Made by a program: the position numbers and the translations under genes. Of a DNA stretch of 63,869 nt, positions 1-9,829 are shown piece after piece (positions within the stretch are counted from its first letter, which is position 1; every line of letters begins with the position of its first letter). This DNA comes from Stenotrophomonas chelatiphaga (GTDB lineage: Bacteria > Pseudomonadota > Gammaproteobacteria > Xanthomonadales > Xanthomonadaceae): positions 1 to 63,869 of the forward strand of contig NZ_LDJK01000023.1 of the NCBI RefSeq assembly GCF_001431535.1. The letters run 5' to 3'. Under the pieces are notes generated by a model. It saw only the letters and a list, made by a program, of their open reading frames with translations, was not told where the DNA came from and made no database searches.

Positions 1-50
1 GGGTCTCACCCGTTCGCCCACCCGGCCCAGCAGGAAAAGTCGAACAGGGC

Positions 51-79
51 TTGCGCAGCGCAGCAGAATGCTGCATAAT
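51..79 (+). promoter_or_regulatory. sigma-70 type promoter of the initiator tRNA
   Basis: A -35 box TTGCGC (51-56) and a -10 box CATAAT (74-79) are separated by exactly 17 bases. The expected start of transcription is near 86, only a few bases before the tRNA. Read directly from sequence; not experimentally supported. Confidence 0.6.
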
Positions 80-90
80 TCCGCTTCTGG

Positions 91-167
91 TGCGGGGTGG
101 AGCAGTCTGGCAGCTCGTCGGGCTCATAACCCGAAGGTCGCAGGTTCAAATCCTGCCCCCGCTACCA
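91..167 (+). tRNA. initiator tRNA-fMet (anticodon CAT)
   Basis: This 77-nt cloverleaf carries anticodon CAT and an encoded 3' CCA. Two initiator hallmarks are visible: positions 1 and 72 do not pair (T opposite T), and the anticodon stem ends in three consecutive G:C pairs (GGG/CCC). Its position just upstream of rimP-nusA-infB is the same as metY in E. coli, so the start of the operon order is conserved. A promoter precedes it and two hairpin terminators follow it. Confidence 0.95.
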
Positions 168-184
168 ACTAGGCATCAGACGAG

Positions 185-211
185 AGCGATTCCGGAAACG
201 GAGTCGCTTTT
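185..211 (+). terminator. Terminator after tRNA-fMet
   Basis: Ten-base arms 185-194 and 199-208 (one G:T pair) close a GAAA tetraloop and are followed by a short T run. Confidence 0.7.
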
Positions 212-415
212 CTCGTTTCAGGGCGCGCAACGCCGCGTGCAGCTTGCACCAACCCGGTGCAAGGTCTATCATCAGCGGGCTGGCGGTATATCTGATGGTT
301 GGCTCTGCATGGAGCGCACCCATCCCGCCACCGGCTTCGACCAGAAGCTGGGCTTCGCAGGGGATCGCGTCAGCGCGCCCTGCGGCCGGAATCCAATGAC
401 CGGATTTCACCGGAC

Positions 416-437
416 AAAGGGCCCAGCGGGCCCTTTT
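416..437 (+). terminator. Second hairpin terminator before rimP
   Basis: Arms AAAGGGCCC (416-424) and GGGCCCTTT (428-436) enclose a 3-base loop, followed by another T. It may attenuate read-through from the tRNA into the rimP operon. Confidence 0.6.
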
Positions 438-499
438 GCATTTCCGGAACGGGCCCACTGCGGTCCGGATCTCTTCCACATTCAACAACAAGGCAGGCT

Positions 500-1084
500 G
501 TGAGCGACAAGGCAACCGAAATCGCGAATCTGCTCGGCCCCACCGTCGATGCGCTGGGCCTGGAGCTGCTGGGCGTCGAATATCTGCCCGCACCCGGCGG
601 TGCCACGCTGCGTCTGTACATCGACGTGCTGATCGCCGAGCAGGACGAGCGCACCATCAACGTCGAGGACTGCGAGCGCGTCAGTCGCGAAGTGTCCGCA
701 CAGATGGACGTCGAAGACCCGATCAGCGGCAATTACACGCTGGAAGTGTCTTCGCCGGGCGTTGATCGCCCGCTGTTCAACCTGGCCCAGTTCGGCCAGC
801 ACCTGGGGCAGAACGCCAAGGTGCAGTTGAAGCTGCCGCAGGACAATCGTCGCCGCCTGCAGGGCCGGATCGATTCGGTCGATGCGGAGCAGGGCACGAT
901 CAGCTTCACCGTCGACAAGACCACCCTGGTGGTGTCGGCTGACAACATCGACAAGGCACGCATCATGCCCGACTGGGTGGCGCTGGGGCTGGCCCCGAGC
1001 AAGCCGACCGGTCCGGCCAAGCGTCCGAAGCCGACCAAAAATCCATCCAACGAGCCTGCGGCCAAGAAGCCGCGCGCGGAGTGA
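500..1084 (+). CDS. rimP: Ribosome maturation factor RimP
   Basis: RimP is needed for late assembly of the 30S subunit. I place the start at GTG 500, preceded by an AAGGCAGG ribosome-binding site, giving 194 residues beginning MSDKATEI. The N-terminal alpha/beta domain and the C-terminal Lsm-like domain are recognisable (for example the [13 protein letters not shown] segment). The protein is longer than the roughly 150-residue E. coli form because of a Lys/Pro-rich tail of about 30 residues. It lies 4 bases ahead of nusA, as the first protein gene of the rimP-nusA-infB operon. In-frame upstream codons exist but lie across the terminator and have no binding site. Confidence 0.93.
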   Translation: MSDKATEIANLLGPTVDALGLELLGVEYLPAPGGATLRLYIDVLIAEQDERTINVEDCERVSREVSAQMDVEDPISGNYTLEVSSPGVDRPLFNLAQFGQHLGQNAKVQLKLPQDNRRRLQGRIDSVDAEQGTISFTVDKTTLVVSADNIDKARIMPDWVALGLAPSKPTGPAKRPKPTKNPSNEPAAKKPRAE

Positions 1085-1088
1085 GCCA

Positions 1089-2600
1089 ATGAGCAAGGAA
1101 CTTCTGCTGGTAGTCGACGCGGTCGCCAATGAAAAAGGCGTGCCGCGTGAAGTGATCTTCGACGCGATCGAGGCCGCCCTGGCTTCGGCGGCGAAGAAGC
1201 GCTACCCCGACGAGGAAGTGCTGGCGCGCGTGGTCATCGACCACAAGGACGGCACCTACCAGACCTTCCGCCGCTGGGAAGTGGTGGCCGACGACGTGGT
1301 CATGGAGTCCCCGGACCGCCAGATCCGCCTGATGGACGCCATCGACGAAGCCGAAGGCGTCGACGTGGGTGACTACGTCGAAGAACAGATCGAAAACCCG
1401 GACTTCGGCCGTATCGCCGCCCAGGCCGCCAAGCAGGTCATCGTGCAGCGTGTGCGCGAAGCCGAGCGCCAGCAGGTCGTCGATGCCTGGAAGGATCGCG
1501 TGGGCGAACTGATCACCGGTGTGGTCAAGCGCGCCGAGCGCGGCAACATCTTCGTCGACCTGGGCGGCAACGCCGAGGGCTTCATCCCGAAGGACAAGGG
1601 CATTCCGCGCGACGTGCTGCGTGCCGGTGACCGCGTGCGCGGCTACCTGGCCGAAGTGCGCTCCGAACCGCGTGGCCCGCAGCTGTTCATCAGCCGCGCC
1701 GCGCCGGAGTTCATGATCGAACTGTTCAAGCTGGAAGTGCCGGAAGTCGGCCAAGGCCTGGTGGAAATCATGGCCTGCGCACGTGATCCGGGCGACCGCG
1801 CCAAGATCGCCGTGCTGGCCCACGACACCCGTACCGATCCGATCGGCGCGTGCATCGGCATGCGCGGTTCGCGCGTGCAGGCCGTGTCCAACGAGCTCAA
1901 TGGCGAGCGCGTGGACATCGTGCTGTGGAACGAGAACCCGGCCAACTTCGTCATCAACGCGATGGCGCCGGCCGAAGTGCAGTCGATCATCGTCGATGAA
2001 GACAAGCACTCGATGGACCTGGCGGTCGCCGAAGACCGCCTGGCCCAGGCGATCGGCAAGGGCGGCCAGAACGTGCGCCTGGCCAGCCGACTGACCGGTT
2101 GGCAGCTGAACGTGATGACCCAGGACCAGGTCACTGCCAAGTCCGAAGCCGAGCAGACCTCGGCCCGCCAGCTGTTCATGGACAAGCTGGAAGTGGACGA
2201 GGAAATCGCCGGCATCCTGGTCAGCGAAGGCTTCGGTACCGTCGAAGAAATCGCTTATGTACCCGTCGGCGAACTGCTGGCGGTGGAAGGCTTCGACGAA
2301 GACATCGTCGAAGAACTGCGCGCACGTGCCCGTGACGCGCTGCTCAACGAGGCGCTGGCCGTTGAAGAAGGCCTGGAAGACGGCGTTCCTGCCGACGACC
2401 TGCTGGCCCTGGAAGGCATGGACGAGGTTACCGCCTACGCCCTGGCCAGCCATGGCGTGCGCACCGGTGAGGACCTGTCGGACCTGGCTGCCGACGAGGT
2501 GGTTGAATTCGGCATCGAGGGGTTGGACCAGGAGCGCGCCGCGGCGCTGATCCTGTCTGCCCGCGCCGAGGAGATCGCCCGATTGGAACGCGGCGAATGA
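1089..2600 (+). CDS. nusA: Transcription termination/antitermination factor NusA
   Basis: NusA binds RNA polymerase and modulates pausing, termination and antitermination. The product is 503 residues, close to the E. coli length. Domains in order are the N-terminal polymerase-binding domain (about 1-130), an S1 domain (about 135-205, with the GVVKRAERGNIFVDLGG block), two KH domains (GMRGSR near residue 255 and IGKGGQNVR near residue 320) and two C-terminal acidic helix-hairpin-helix repeats. The start ATG follows the rimP stop by 4 bases, so the two genes are probably translationally coupled. Confidence 0.97.
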   Translation: MSKELLLVVDAVANEKGVPREVIFDAIEAALASAAKKRYPDEEVLARVVIDHKDGTYQTFRRWEVVADDVVMESPDRQIRLMDAIDEAEGVDVGDYVEEQIENPDFGRIAAQAAKQVIVQRVREAERQQVVDAWKDRVGELITGVVKRAERGNIFVDLGGNAEGFIPKDKGIPRDVLRAGDRVRGYLAEVRSEPRGPQLFISRAAPEFMIELFKLEVPEVGQGLVEIMACARDPGDRAKIAVLAHDTRTDPIGACIGMRGSRVQAVSNELNGERVDIVLWNENPANFVINAMAPAEVQSIIVDEDKHSMDLAVAEDRLAQAIGKGGQNVRLASRLTGWQLNVMTQDQVTAKSEAEQTSARQLFMDKLEVDEEIAGILVSEGFGTVEEIAYVPVGELLAVEGFDEDIVEELRARARDALLNEALAVEEGLEDGVPADDLLALEGMDEVTAYALASHGVRTGEDLSDLAADEVVEFGIEGLDQERAAALILSARAEEIARLERGE

Positions 2601-2692
2601 GCCGGCAATGAACAGGGCCCTGAGCCGATCAGGGCGTAGAATCCGCGCTACCTCCACAAACGGGGGGGCGCCCTCAAGATCATAGGATCCGA

Positions 2693-5341
2693 ATGTCGCA
2701 GCAAACCACCATCCGCAAGCTTGCCGAACTGGTCAATACACCGGTTGAAAAACTGCTGGAACAGCTGGCGGGTGCCGGCATGAAGTTCAGCGGTCCCGAA
2801 CAGGTCGTGACCAGCACCGAGAAGGTGAAGCTCCTGGGCTTCCTTCGCCGTGCCCACGGCAAGCCCGAGCAGGCCGTCGAAGAAGCCACCGAGGCTTCCA
2901 AGAAGATCACCCTGAACCGCCGCAAGCACCAGGAAGTGACGGTGAACGCGGGTCGCAGCAAGACCACCGTGAACGTGGAAGTGCGCCAGAAGCGCACCTA
3001 CGACAAGGCGGCCGCGCGCATGACCCCGGATGAGGAGCGCGCCGACATCCTGCGCAAGCTGGAGGAATCCCGCCAGCGCAATCTTGATGAACAGGCAGCG
3101 TTGGCGGAGAAGGACCGCCTGCGCGATGAAGCCATCGTGCGCAAGCGCGAGGAAGAAGTTGCCGCCAAGGAACGCGCCGAGGCCGAGAAGAAGGCCGCTG
3201 AAGAAGCCGCCATCGCCGCCAAGGCCGCCGAAGCCGCTGCTGCCAGCCGTCCGGCTGCCGCGCGTCCGGCTGCCGATGCCGCGCCGGCCGCAGCGCGTGC
3301 CGCGCGTCCGCCGGCCGGGGGCCCGTCCGCGCCGCCGCGTGGCGCCGCACCGCCGCGTTCGGATGACCGCAACAACCGCAGTCCGGCCCGTACCGACCGT
3401 CCGGGTGGCGATCGTTTCGCCGGCCAGATGCACCTGTCCGCCGCCGACCGTGCGCGCCGTGGCAACAGCAACAACAACAACAACCGTGGCCGTCCGGGCA
3501 GCCGTCCGCAGCCGGGTCGTCGCGACAGCCGCGGCAGCCAGAACAGTGGTCCGCACGCCTTCGAGCGGCCGACGGCGCCGGTCGTGCGTGAAGTGGCGAT
3601 CGGCGACAGCATCACCGTCGCCGACCTGGCCGCCAAGCTGGCCCTGAAGGGCGGCGAAGTGGTCAAGGCGCTGTTCAAGATGGGCGTCATGGCGACCATC
3701 ACCATGAGCATCGACCACGACACCGCGGCACTGGTGACCGAAGAGCTCGGCCACGTCGTGGTCCGCGCTGGCAATGACGACGTCGAAGAGGCGCTGCTGG
3801 CCGCTACCGGTGAAGAGCGCGGCGAAGCCGTCTCGCGTCCGCCGGTGGTCACCATCATGGGCCACGTCGACCACGGCAAGACCTCGCTGCTGGATTACAT
3901 CCGCCGCACCAAGGTCGCCACCGGCGAAGCGGGTGGCATCACCCAGCACATCGGTGCCTACCACGTGGAAACGCCGAAGGGCGTGATCAGCTTCCTGGAT
4001 ACCCCGGGCCATGCTGCCTTCACCTCGATGCGTGCCCGCGGCGCCAAGCTGACCGACATCGTGGTGCTGGTGGTGGCTGCCGATGACGGCGTCATGCCGC
4101 AGACCAAGGAAGCGATCCAGCACGCGCGTTCGGCGAACGTGCCGCTGATCGTGGCGATCAACAAGATCGACAAGTCCGGTGCCGACCCGATGCGCGTGAA
4201 GAACGAACTGCTCACCGAGCAGGTCGTCTCCGAAGACTTCGGTGGTGACATCCAGATGGTGGAAATCTCGGCCAAGGCCGGTCTCGGCATCGACGACCTG
4301 CTGGAAGCCATTTCCGTGCAGGCCGAACTGCTGGAACTGAAAGCCGTGGCCGACGGCCGCGCCAGCGGCGTGGTCATCGAATCCTCGCTGGACAAGGGCC
4401 GTGGCCCGGTCGCGACGGTGCTGGTGCAGCAGGGCTCGCTGAAGAAGGGCGACTACCTGGTGTGCGGCATCCAGTACGGCCGCGTGCGTGCGCTGTTCGA
4501 CGAAACCGGCAAGCAGCCGGACCAGGCCGGTCCGTCGATTCCGGTGCAGGTGCTGGGTCTGTCCGGCGTGCCGGAAGCAGGCGATGATTTCGTGGTGGTC
4601 GAAGACGAGCGCCTGGCCAAGGATGTGGCGCAGCAGCGCGAAACCAAGCGCCGTGAATCGCGCCTGGTGCAGTCTGCCGGCAGCCGCATGGAAGACATCA
4701 TGGCCACGCTCGGCAAGGGCGAGGGCCAGCAGGTGCTCAACCTGGTCATCAAGGCCGACGTGCAGGGTTCGGTGCAGGCGCTCAGCCAGGCGCTGGTCGG
4801 TCTGTCCAACGACGACATCCGCATCAACGTGATCCACTCCGGCGTGGGCGGCATCACCGAATCGGACGCCAACTCGGCGGTCGCTTCGAAGGCCACCGTG
4901 ATCGGCTTCAACGTGCGTGCGGATGCTTCGGCCCGTCGCATCATTGAATCCAACGGCGTGGACCTGCGTTACTTCTCGATCATCTATGACGTGATCGACC
5001 AGGTAAAGCAGGTGGCTTCCGGTCTGCTGGGCGTGGAGATCCGCGAAGAGATCATCGGTATCGCCGATGTCCGCGACGTCTTCCGCAGCTCGAAGTTCGG
5101 CGCTGTCGCCGGCTGCATGATCGTGGAAGGCATCGTCAAGCGGAACAAGCCGATCCGCGTGCTCCGCGACAGCGTCGTGGTGTTCGAGGGCGAGCTGGAA
5201 TCGCTGCGTCGCTTCAAGGAAAACGTCGACGAAGTCCGCAATGGTACCGAGTGCGGTATCGGCGTGAAGGCGTACAACGACGTCAAGCCGGGTGACCAGA
5301 TCGAGTGCTTCGAGCGTATCGAAGTGCCGCGCACCCTGTAA
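2693..5341 (+). CDS. infB: Translation initiation factor IF-2
   Basis: IF-2 is the GTPase that brings initiator tRNA to the 30S subunit and promotes subunit joining. The 882-residue product has the IF2_N helical domain at the start, a long Lys/Glu/Ala- then Pro/Arg-rich linker (about 130-300), a second N-terminal domain, and the G domain with GHVDHGKT (near residue 389), DTPGH (about 435) and NKID (about 490), followed by domains II-IV. An Asn/Arg-rich run near residues 255-270 is species-variable linker sequence. The partner tRNA-fMet is encoded at the head of the same cluster. Confidence 0.98.
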   Translation: MSQQTTIRKLAELVNTPVEKLLEQLAGAGMKFSGPEQVVTSTEKVKLLGFLRRAHGKPEQAVEEATEASKKITLNRRKHQEVTVNAGRSKTTVNVEVRQKRTYDKAAARMTPDEERADILRKLEESRQRNLDEQAALAEKDRLRDEAIVRKREEEVAAKERAEAEKKAAEEAAIAAKAAEAAAASRPAAARPAADAAPAAARAARPPAGGPSAPPRGAAPPRSDDRNNRSPARTDRPGGDRFAGQMHLSAADRARRGNSNNNNNRGRPGSRPQPGRRDSRGSQNSGPHAFERPTAPVVREVAIGDSITVADLAAKLALKGGEVVKALFKMGVMATITMSIDHDTAALVTEELGHVVVRAGNDDVEEALLAATGEERGEAVSRPPVVTIMGHVDHGKTSLLDYIRRTKVATGEAGGITQHIGAYHVETPKGVISFLDTPGHAAFTSMRARGAKLTDIVVLVVAADDGVMPQTKEAIQHARSANVPLIVAINKIDKSGADPMRVKNELLTEQVVSEDFGGDIQMVEISAKAGLGIDDLLEAISVQAELLELKAVADGRASGVVIESSLDKGRGPVATVLVQQGSLKKGDYLVCGIQYGRVRALFDETGKQPDQAGPSIPVQVLGLSGVPEAGDDFVVVEDERLAKDVAQQRETKRRESRLVQSAGSRMEDIMATLGKGEGQQVLNLVIKADVQGSVQALSQALVGLSNDDIRINVIHSGVGGITESDANSAVASKATVIGFNVRADASARRIIESNGVDLRYFSIIYDVIDQVKQVASGLLGVEIREEIIGIADVRDVFRSSKFGAVAGCMIVEGIVKRNKPIRVLRDSVVVFEGELESLRRFKENVDEVRNGTECGIGVKAYNDVKPGDQIECFERIEVPRTL

Positions 5342-5350
5342 GGCTGCAAG

Positions 5351-5376
5351 GGACCGGGCCGAAAGGCCCGGTCCTG
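5351..5376 (+). terminator. Hairpin between infB and rbfA
   Basis: Perfect 10-base arms (5351-5360 and 5365-5374) close a GAAA loop, but only a weak T run follows. It could be a partial terminator or an RNA processing/stability hairpin inside the operon. Confidence 0.45.
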
Positions 5377-5430
5377 CTTCAAGGCATCACCGTGTACCGT
5401 GTCACCCCCCAAATAAAAGAGCCCTGCCGC

Positions 5431-5814
5431 GTGCCCAAGACTTTCCATCGAACCGACCGTGTTTCCGCCCAGATCCGCCGCGAACTTGGCACCCTGGTGC
5501 ACAACGCCGTGCGCGAACACGGGCTGCCCTCGGTCAGCGTGTCCGATGTGGAAATCACCCGCGACATGTCCCATGCCAAGATCTTCGTGACCGCGCTGAT
5601 GGCCGAGCGCTCCGAAGAAGCGATGAAGGGCCTGAAGGAACTGGCCTGGCACCTGCGCATGGAGCTGGCGCGTGCGATGAAGCTGCGCCATGTGCCTGAG
5701 CTGCATTTCCATTACGACGATTCGGTCGATCGCGGTGAGCGCATCGACAACCTGCTGCGTGATTTGCCCGACACCGTCGCGGCGGAAAAGAAGCGCGAAA
5801 GCAACGAAGAATGA
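5431..5814 (+). CDS. rbfA: 30S ribosome-binding factor RbfA
   Basis: RbfA binds the 5' end of 16S rRNA and helps late 30S maturation and cold adaptation. Starting at GTG 5431 gives a 127-residue protein beginning MPKTFHRTDRVS, which matches my recollection of Xanthomonas RbfA. The KH-like fold core (DVEITRDMSHAKIFVTAL) and the C-terminal LHFHYDDSVDRG segment are present. The open frame extends upstream to 5305, but that part covers the infB-rbfA hairpin and is not convincing coding sequence. It lies between infB and truB as in E. coli. Confidence 0.93.
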   Translation: MPKTFHRTDRVSAQIRRELGTLVHNAVREHGLPSVSVSDVEITRDMSHAKIFVTALMAERSEEAMKGLKELAWHLRMELARAMKLRHVPELHFHYDDSVDRGERIDNLLRDLPDTVAAEKKRESNEE

Positions 5815-5912
5815 TCCCCGCGCGGCGCTGAGCCTTGCTCGGTGACTGCGCAGCCGTTCCCGGATCATGACCGCCGAGCGTGGCTTGGCGCTACCGAAGT
5901 TGGCGTTCCCCG

Positions 5913-6824
5913 ATGAAACCCCGCATTCAATTCCGTCGCCTGGACGGCATCCTGCTGCTCGACAAGCCCAGCGGCATGAGCTCCAACGCGGCCCTGCAGG
6001 TCGCCCGTCGCCTGTTCCGTGCTGAAAAGGGCGGCCACACCGGCAGCCTGGATCCGCTGGCCACCGGCCTGCTGCCGCTGTGTTTCGGCGAGGCCACCAA
6101 GATCGCCGGGCTGCTGCTCGGCTCGGCCAAGGCCTACGACGCGGACATCGTGCTTGGCCAGACCACTGACACCGATGACGCCGAAGGCCAGGTGCTGCTG
6201 CAGCGCCCGGTACCGCAGATCAGTGCCGACACGCTGCAGGCCGCGCTTGCCGCGCTGACAGGCCATATCCGCCAGCGTGCCCCGATCTATTCCGCGCTCA
6301 AGCAGGGCGGTGAACCGCTGTATGTGAAGGCGCGTCGCGGCGATGCCATCGAAGCACCCGAGCGCGAGGTGGAAGTGCGCTCCATCGAGGTACTGGAGCA
6401 GCAGCCGGATCGCCTGCGGCTGCGCGTGACCTGTGGGTCCGGCACGTACATCCGCAGCATCGCCCGCGACCTCGGCGAGGCGCTGGGCTGTGGTGCGCAC
6501 ATCAGTGCACTGCGTCGCCTGTGGGTGGAGCCGTTCGCTGAACCGGCGATGGTCACCCTCGACCAGCTGCGCAGCCTGGCCGATTCCGGTGATGAAACCG
6601 GCATGGATGCCCTGTTGCTGCCGCTTTCGGCCGGTCTGGTGGACTATCCCCGGGTCGACCTGGATGAACAGCAGGCGGCCCGCTTCTGCCTCGGCCAGCG
6701 CCAGCGCGATACCCGCTGGCCGCAAGGCCTGGTGGTGGTGCATGGCGCCGACGGCGCGGCCTGCGGGCTGGGTCAGGTCGATGAAAGCGGCCTGCTGGCG
6801 TCCCAGCGACGCTTCAATCTGTGA
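5913..6824 (+). CDS. truB: tRNA pseudouridine(55) synthase TruB
   Basis: TruB converts U55 in the T-loop of tRNAs to pseudouridine. The 303-residue product carries the catalytic motif [12 protein letters not shown], with the catalytic Asp at residue 47, the N-terminal [11 protein letters not shown] block, and the C-terminal PUA-like region. ATG 5913 is preferred because the protein then begins [12 protein letters not shown], as in relatives. The upstream in-frame start at 5880 has no clear binding site. Confidence 0.95.
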   Translation: MKPRIQFRRLDGILLLDKPSGMSSNAALQVARRLFRAEKGGHTGSLDPLATGLLPLCFGEATKIAGLLLGSAKAYDADIVLGQTTDTDDAEGQVLLQRPVPQISADTLQAALAALTGHIRQRAPIYSALKQGGEPLYVKARRGDAIEAPEREVEVRSIEVLEQQPDRLRLRVTCGSGTYIRSIARDLGEALGCGAHISALRRLWVEPFAEPAMVTLDQLRSLADSGDETGMDALLLPLSAGLVDYPRVDLDEQQAARFCLGQRQRDTRWPQGLVVVHGADGAACGLGQVDESGLLASQRRFNL

Positions 6825-6853
6825 CATTCCCCGGGGCCATTCAGTCCCGGACC

Positions 6854-6882
6854 TTGTTCCGGGAGGGCGCTCCCGTTACAAT
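6854..6882 (+). promoter_or_regulatory. Probable internal promoter for rpsO-pnp
   Basis: TTGTTC (6854-6859) and TACAAT (6877-6882) are spaced by 17 bases, giving an expected transcript start near 6889 and a leader of about 107 bases before rpsO. In E. coli rpsO also has its own promoter and S15 represses its own mRNA leader; the same may hold here. Confidence 0.55.
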
Positions 6883-6995
6883 TTTGCGGCCCTTTCACGG
6901 GCAACCTGCGTCGTGCAGGATCATCATCAGCCTACGGCGAGCCAAGCGGTGCGTGAACACGTTCCTGCTGGCCCCGCATCAGAAGAGAAAAGAAA

Positions 6996-7256
6996 ATGTC
7001 GATCGACACCCAGAAGGTTATTGAAGACAACAAGCGCAGCGCCGCCGACACCGGTTCCCCGGAAGTCCAGGTCGCCCTGCTGACCGCCCGCATCGAACTG
7101 CTGACCGGCCACTTCAAGACCCACAAGAAGGATCACCACAGCCGTCGTGGCCTGCTGCAGATGGTCAACCGTCGCCGCAGCCTGCTTGACTACCTGAAGA
7201 AGAAAGACGTGACCCGCTACAAGGGTCTGATCGAAAAGCTTGGCCTGCGTCGCTAA
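6996..7256 (+). CDS. rpsO: 30S ribosomal protein S15
   Basis: S15 is a primary binder of the 16S rRNA central domain. The product is 86 residues, close to the usual 89, and carries the conserved [28 protein letters not shown] and [12 protein letters not shown] blocks. An AGAAAAGAAA purine run lies just before the ATG. A strong terminator follows the stop, and pnp comes next. Confidence 0.98.
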   Translation: MSIDTQKVIEDNKRSAADTGSPEVQVALLTARIELLTGHFKTHKKDHHSRRGLLQMVNRRRSLLDYLKKKDVTRYKGLIEKLGLRR

Positions 7257-7268
7257 GCAACGAATCCT

Positions 7269-7301
7269 CCGCGGCGCAGCGATGCGCCGCGGTTTTGTTT
7301 T
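7269..7301 (+). terminator. rpsO terminator
   Basis: Perfect 10-base arms CCGCGGCGCA (7269-7278) and TGCGCCGCGG (7283-7292) close a GCGA loop, followed by TTTTGTTTTG. In E. coli a comparable rpsO terminator is partly read through into pnp. Confidence 0.85.
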
Positions 7302-7407
7302 GTAGCACCGTAATCCCCATCGCATTCAGACCGGAACGACCGGTCACCCGCAGGCGGCACGGGTCGCCGACGGTCCATTCGCAGACAGCATCCCAAGGAC
7401 ACCCTCC

Positions 7408-9516
7408 GTGGCAAAAATCACCAAAACCTTCCAGTACGGCAAACACACCGTCACGCTTGAGACCGGCGAAATCGCCCGCCAGGCCGGCGGTGCCGTCATC
7501 GTCAAGTTCGACGATACCGTGCTGCTGGTCTCCGCCGTTGCCGCAAAGAGCGCGCGTGAGGGCCAGGACTTCTTCCCCCTGACCTGTGACTACCAGGAGA
7601 AGTTCTACGCCGGTGGCCGTATCCCGGGTGGCTTCTTCAAGCGTGAAGGCCGTGCGACCGAGAAAGAGACGCTGATTTCGCGCCTGATCGATCGCCCGAT
7701 CCGTCCGCTGTTCCCGGAAGACTACAAGAACGAAGTGCAGATCATCGCCACGGTGATGTCGCTGAACCCGGACATCGACGGCGACATCGCCGCGCTGATC
7801 GGTGCCTCGGCCGCGCTGTCGCTGGCCGGTACCCCGTTCAAGGGCCCGATCGCCGCTGCCAAGGTCGGTTACAAGAACGGTGAGTACATCCTCAACCCGA
7901 CCGTGACCGAACTGAAGGATTCGGAGCTGGAACTGGTTGTCGCCGGTACCGCCAACGCCGTGCTGATGGTGGAATCCGAAGCCGCGCTGCTGTCCGAAGA
8001 AGTGATGCTGGGCGCCGTGACCTTCGGTCACCGCGAAATGCAGAAGGTCATCAACGCGATCAACGAGCTGACCGTGGAAGCCGGCACCAAGCCGTCGACC
8101 TGGGTCGCCCCGGCCAAGAACGACGTGCTGATCAGCGCCCTGCAGGAAGCCATCGGCCCGCGCCTGGGTGAAGCCTTCCAGGTGCGCGACAAGCTGCAGC
8201 GCCGTGACGCCATCTCGGCGATCAAGAAGGACGTGGTCGAGTCGCTGGCTGGCCGCGTGGCCGCTGAAGGCTGGAACCCGGCCGAGCTGTCGAAGGAATT
8301 CGGCGAGCTGGAATACAGCACCATGCGCAACTCGGTGCTGGACACCAAGGTCCGCATCGACGGCCGTGCGCTGGACACCGTCCGCCCGATCGCCGTGAAG
8401 ACCGGCATCCTGCCGCGCGTGCACGGTTCCTCGCTGTTCACCCGCGGTGAAACGCAGGCCATCGTGACCATCACGCTGGGCACCGCCCGCGACGGTCAGG
8501 TGATCGACGCCGTTTCCGGTGAGTACAAGGACAACTTCCTGTTCCATTACAACTTCCCCCCCTATTCGGTGGGTGAGACCGGCCGCATGATGGGCCCGAA
8601 GCGTCGCGAAATCGGCCACGGCCGTCTCGCCAAGCGCGGCGTGCTCGCCGTGATGCCGTCGCTGGAATCCTTCCCGTACACCATCCGCGTGGTGTCGGAA
8701 ATCACCGAATCCAACGGCTCCTCGTCGATGGCCTCGGTCTGCGGTTCCTCGCTGGCCCTGATGGACGCCGGCGTGCCGGTGAAGTCCCCGGTTGCCGGTA
8801 TCGCCATGGGCCTGGTCAAGGAAGGCGAGCGCTTCGTCGTGCTGTCCGACATCCTGGGTGACGAAGATCACCTGGGCGACATGGACTTCAAGGTGGCCGG
8901 TACCGCTGAGGGCATCTCCGCCCTGCAGATGGACATCAAGATCGAAGGCATCACCGAAGAGATCATGAAGCAGGCACTGCAGCAGGCCAAGGCCGGCCGT
9001 CTGCACATCCTGGGCGAGATGGCCCACGGCCTGACCGCACCGCGCCAGGAGCTGTCGGACTACGCGCCGCGCCTGCTGACCATCAAGATCCACCCGGACA
9101 AGATCCGCGAAGTGATCGGCAAGGGTGGTTCCACCATCCAGGCCATCACCAAGGAAACCGGCACCCAGATCGACATCCAGGATGACGGCACCATCGTCAT
9201 CGCTTCGGTCAACGCCATCGCTGCGCAGGCTGCCAAGGCCCGCATCGAGCAGATCACCTCGGACGTCGAGCCGGGCCGCATCTACGAAGGCAAGGTCGCC
9301 AAGATCATGGACTTCGGCGCCTTCGTCACCATCCTGCCGGGCAAGGATGGCCTGGTGCACGTGTCGCAGATCTCCAGCGACCGCGTCGAGAAGGTCGGCG
9401 ACGTGCTGAAGGAAGGCGATGTGGTCAAGGTCAAGGTGCTGGAAGTCGACAAGCAGGGCCGTATCCGCCTGTCGATGAAGGCCGTCGAAGAAGGCGAGGG
9501 CGTGTCTGCCGAGTAA
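7408..9516 (+). CDS. pnp: Polyribonucleotide nucleotidyltransferase (PNPase)
   Basis: PNPase degrades RNA 3' to 5' by phosphorolysis and is the exonuclease of the degradosome. The 702-residue product starts at GTG ([11 protein letters not shown]). It has two RNase PH domains ([14 protein letters not shown] in the first; the active [10 protein letters not shown] and RGETQA region in the second), a KH domain ([12 protein letters not shown] near residue 565) and an S1 domain ([13 protein letters not shown] from about 625). A purine-rich AAGGACA element precedes the start. It is the last gene of the metY-pnp cluster. Confidence 0.98.
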   Translation: MAKITKTFQYGKHTVTLETGEIARQAGGAVIVKFDDTVLLVSAVAAKSAREGQDFFPLTCDYQEKFYAGGRIPGGFFKREGRATEKETLISRLIDRPIRPLFPEDYKNEVQIIATVMSLNPDIDGDIAALIGASAALSLAGTPFKGPIAAAKVGYKNGEYILNPTVTELKDSELELVVAGTANAVLMVESEAALLSEEVMLGAVTFGHREMQKVINAINELTVEAGTKPSTWVAPAKNDVLISALQEAIGPRLGEAFQVRDKLQRRDAISAIKKDVVESLAGRVAAEGWNPAELSKEFGELEYSTMRNSVLDTKVRIDGRALDTVRPIAVKTGILPRVHGSSLFTRGETQAIVTITLGTARDGQVIDAVSGEYKDNFLFHYNFPPYSVGETGRMMGPKRREIGHGRLAKRGVLAVMPSLESFPYTIRVVSEITESNGSSSMASVCGSSLALMDAGVPVKSPVAGIAMGLVKEGERFVVLSDILGDEDHLGDMDFKVAGTAEGISALQMDIKIEGITEEIMKQALQQAKAGRLHILGEMAHGLTAPRQELSDYAPRLLTIKIHPDKIREVIGKGGSTIQAITKETGTQIDIQDDGTIVIASVNAIAAQAAKARIEQITSDVEPGRIYEGKVAKIMDFGAFVTILPGKDGLVHVSQISSDRVEKVGDVLKEGDVVKVKVLEVDKQGRIRLSMKAVEEGEGVSAE

Positions 9517-9542
9517 TCGGTCGCCACGCTTCTGCTGGAATG

Positions 9543-9570
9543 AAAAAGCGGGCTTCGGCCCGCTTTTTCT
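9543..9570 (+). terminator. pnp terminator
   Basis: Eleven-base arms AAAAAGCGGGC (9543-9553) and GCCCGCTTTTT (9558-9568) close a TTCG tetraloop, ending in a T run. The A-tract on the 5' side makes it potentially bidirectional. Confidence 0.9.
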
Positions 9571-9829
9571 TTGCCTGTCGTCTGGCGTGGAACGCGGCGC
9601 CTGCCCGGATCGCGTATCTGGCAATGCAGGAAGTGCGCAGCGGCCTGGCGGGTGATTCATCTGCGACGGATGGAATCGCAGCAGCCAGCAGATAGCTTGA
9701 TTGTGTCCGTAGAGGGCCAGCAAAGCCGATGCTGGTCAGCGCGCGGTCCGGGGGCGATCCCCCTGACTCGCGTCATGAACCAACGTGCTTCACGGCTCAC
9801 TACCTACCTCTCCGGACCGGAGCATCTCC
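9571..9829. other. Intergenic region before the Cry-like gene
   Basis: About 260 bases contain no convincing gene. Short inverted repeats are visible (for example GGGGG...CCCCC near 9750-9763), but no promoter could be assigned with confidence. Confidence 0.4.

Larger units (their letters stand above)
168..499. other. Non-coding gap between tRNA-fMet and rimP
   Basis: This 332-base stretch holds two rho-independent-terminator-like hairpins (185-211 and 416-437) and no convincing gene. The open frames crossing it have no ribosome-binding site and read through the tRNA or into rimP. Confidence 0.6.

Noticed and set aside
963..2657. Long minus-strand open frame (about 560 codons) opposite nusA
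   Set aside because: It is a GC-rich shadow of the nusA reading frame, with unnatural His/Gln/Ala-rich composition and no binding site. Similar long antisense frames opposite infB, pnp, pheT, thrS, dxs and the TonB receptor were rejected for the same reason.
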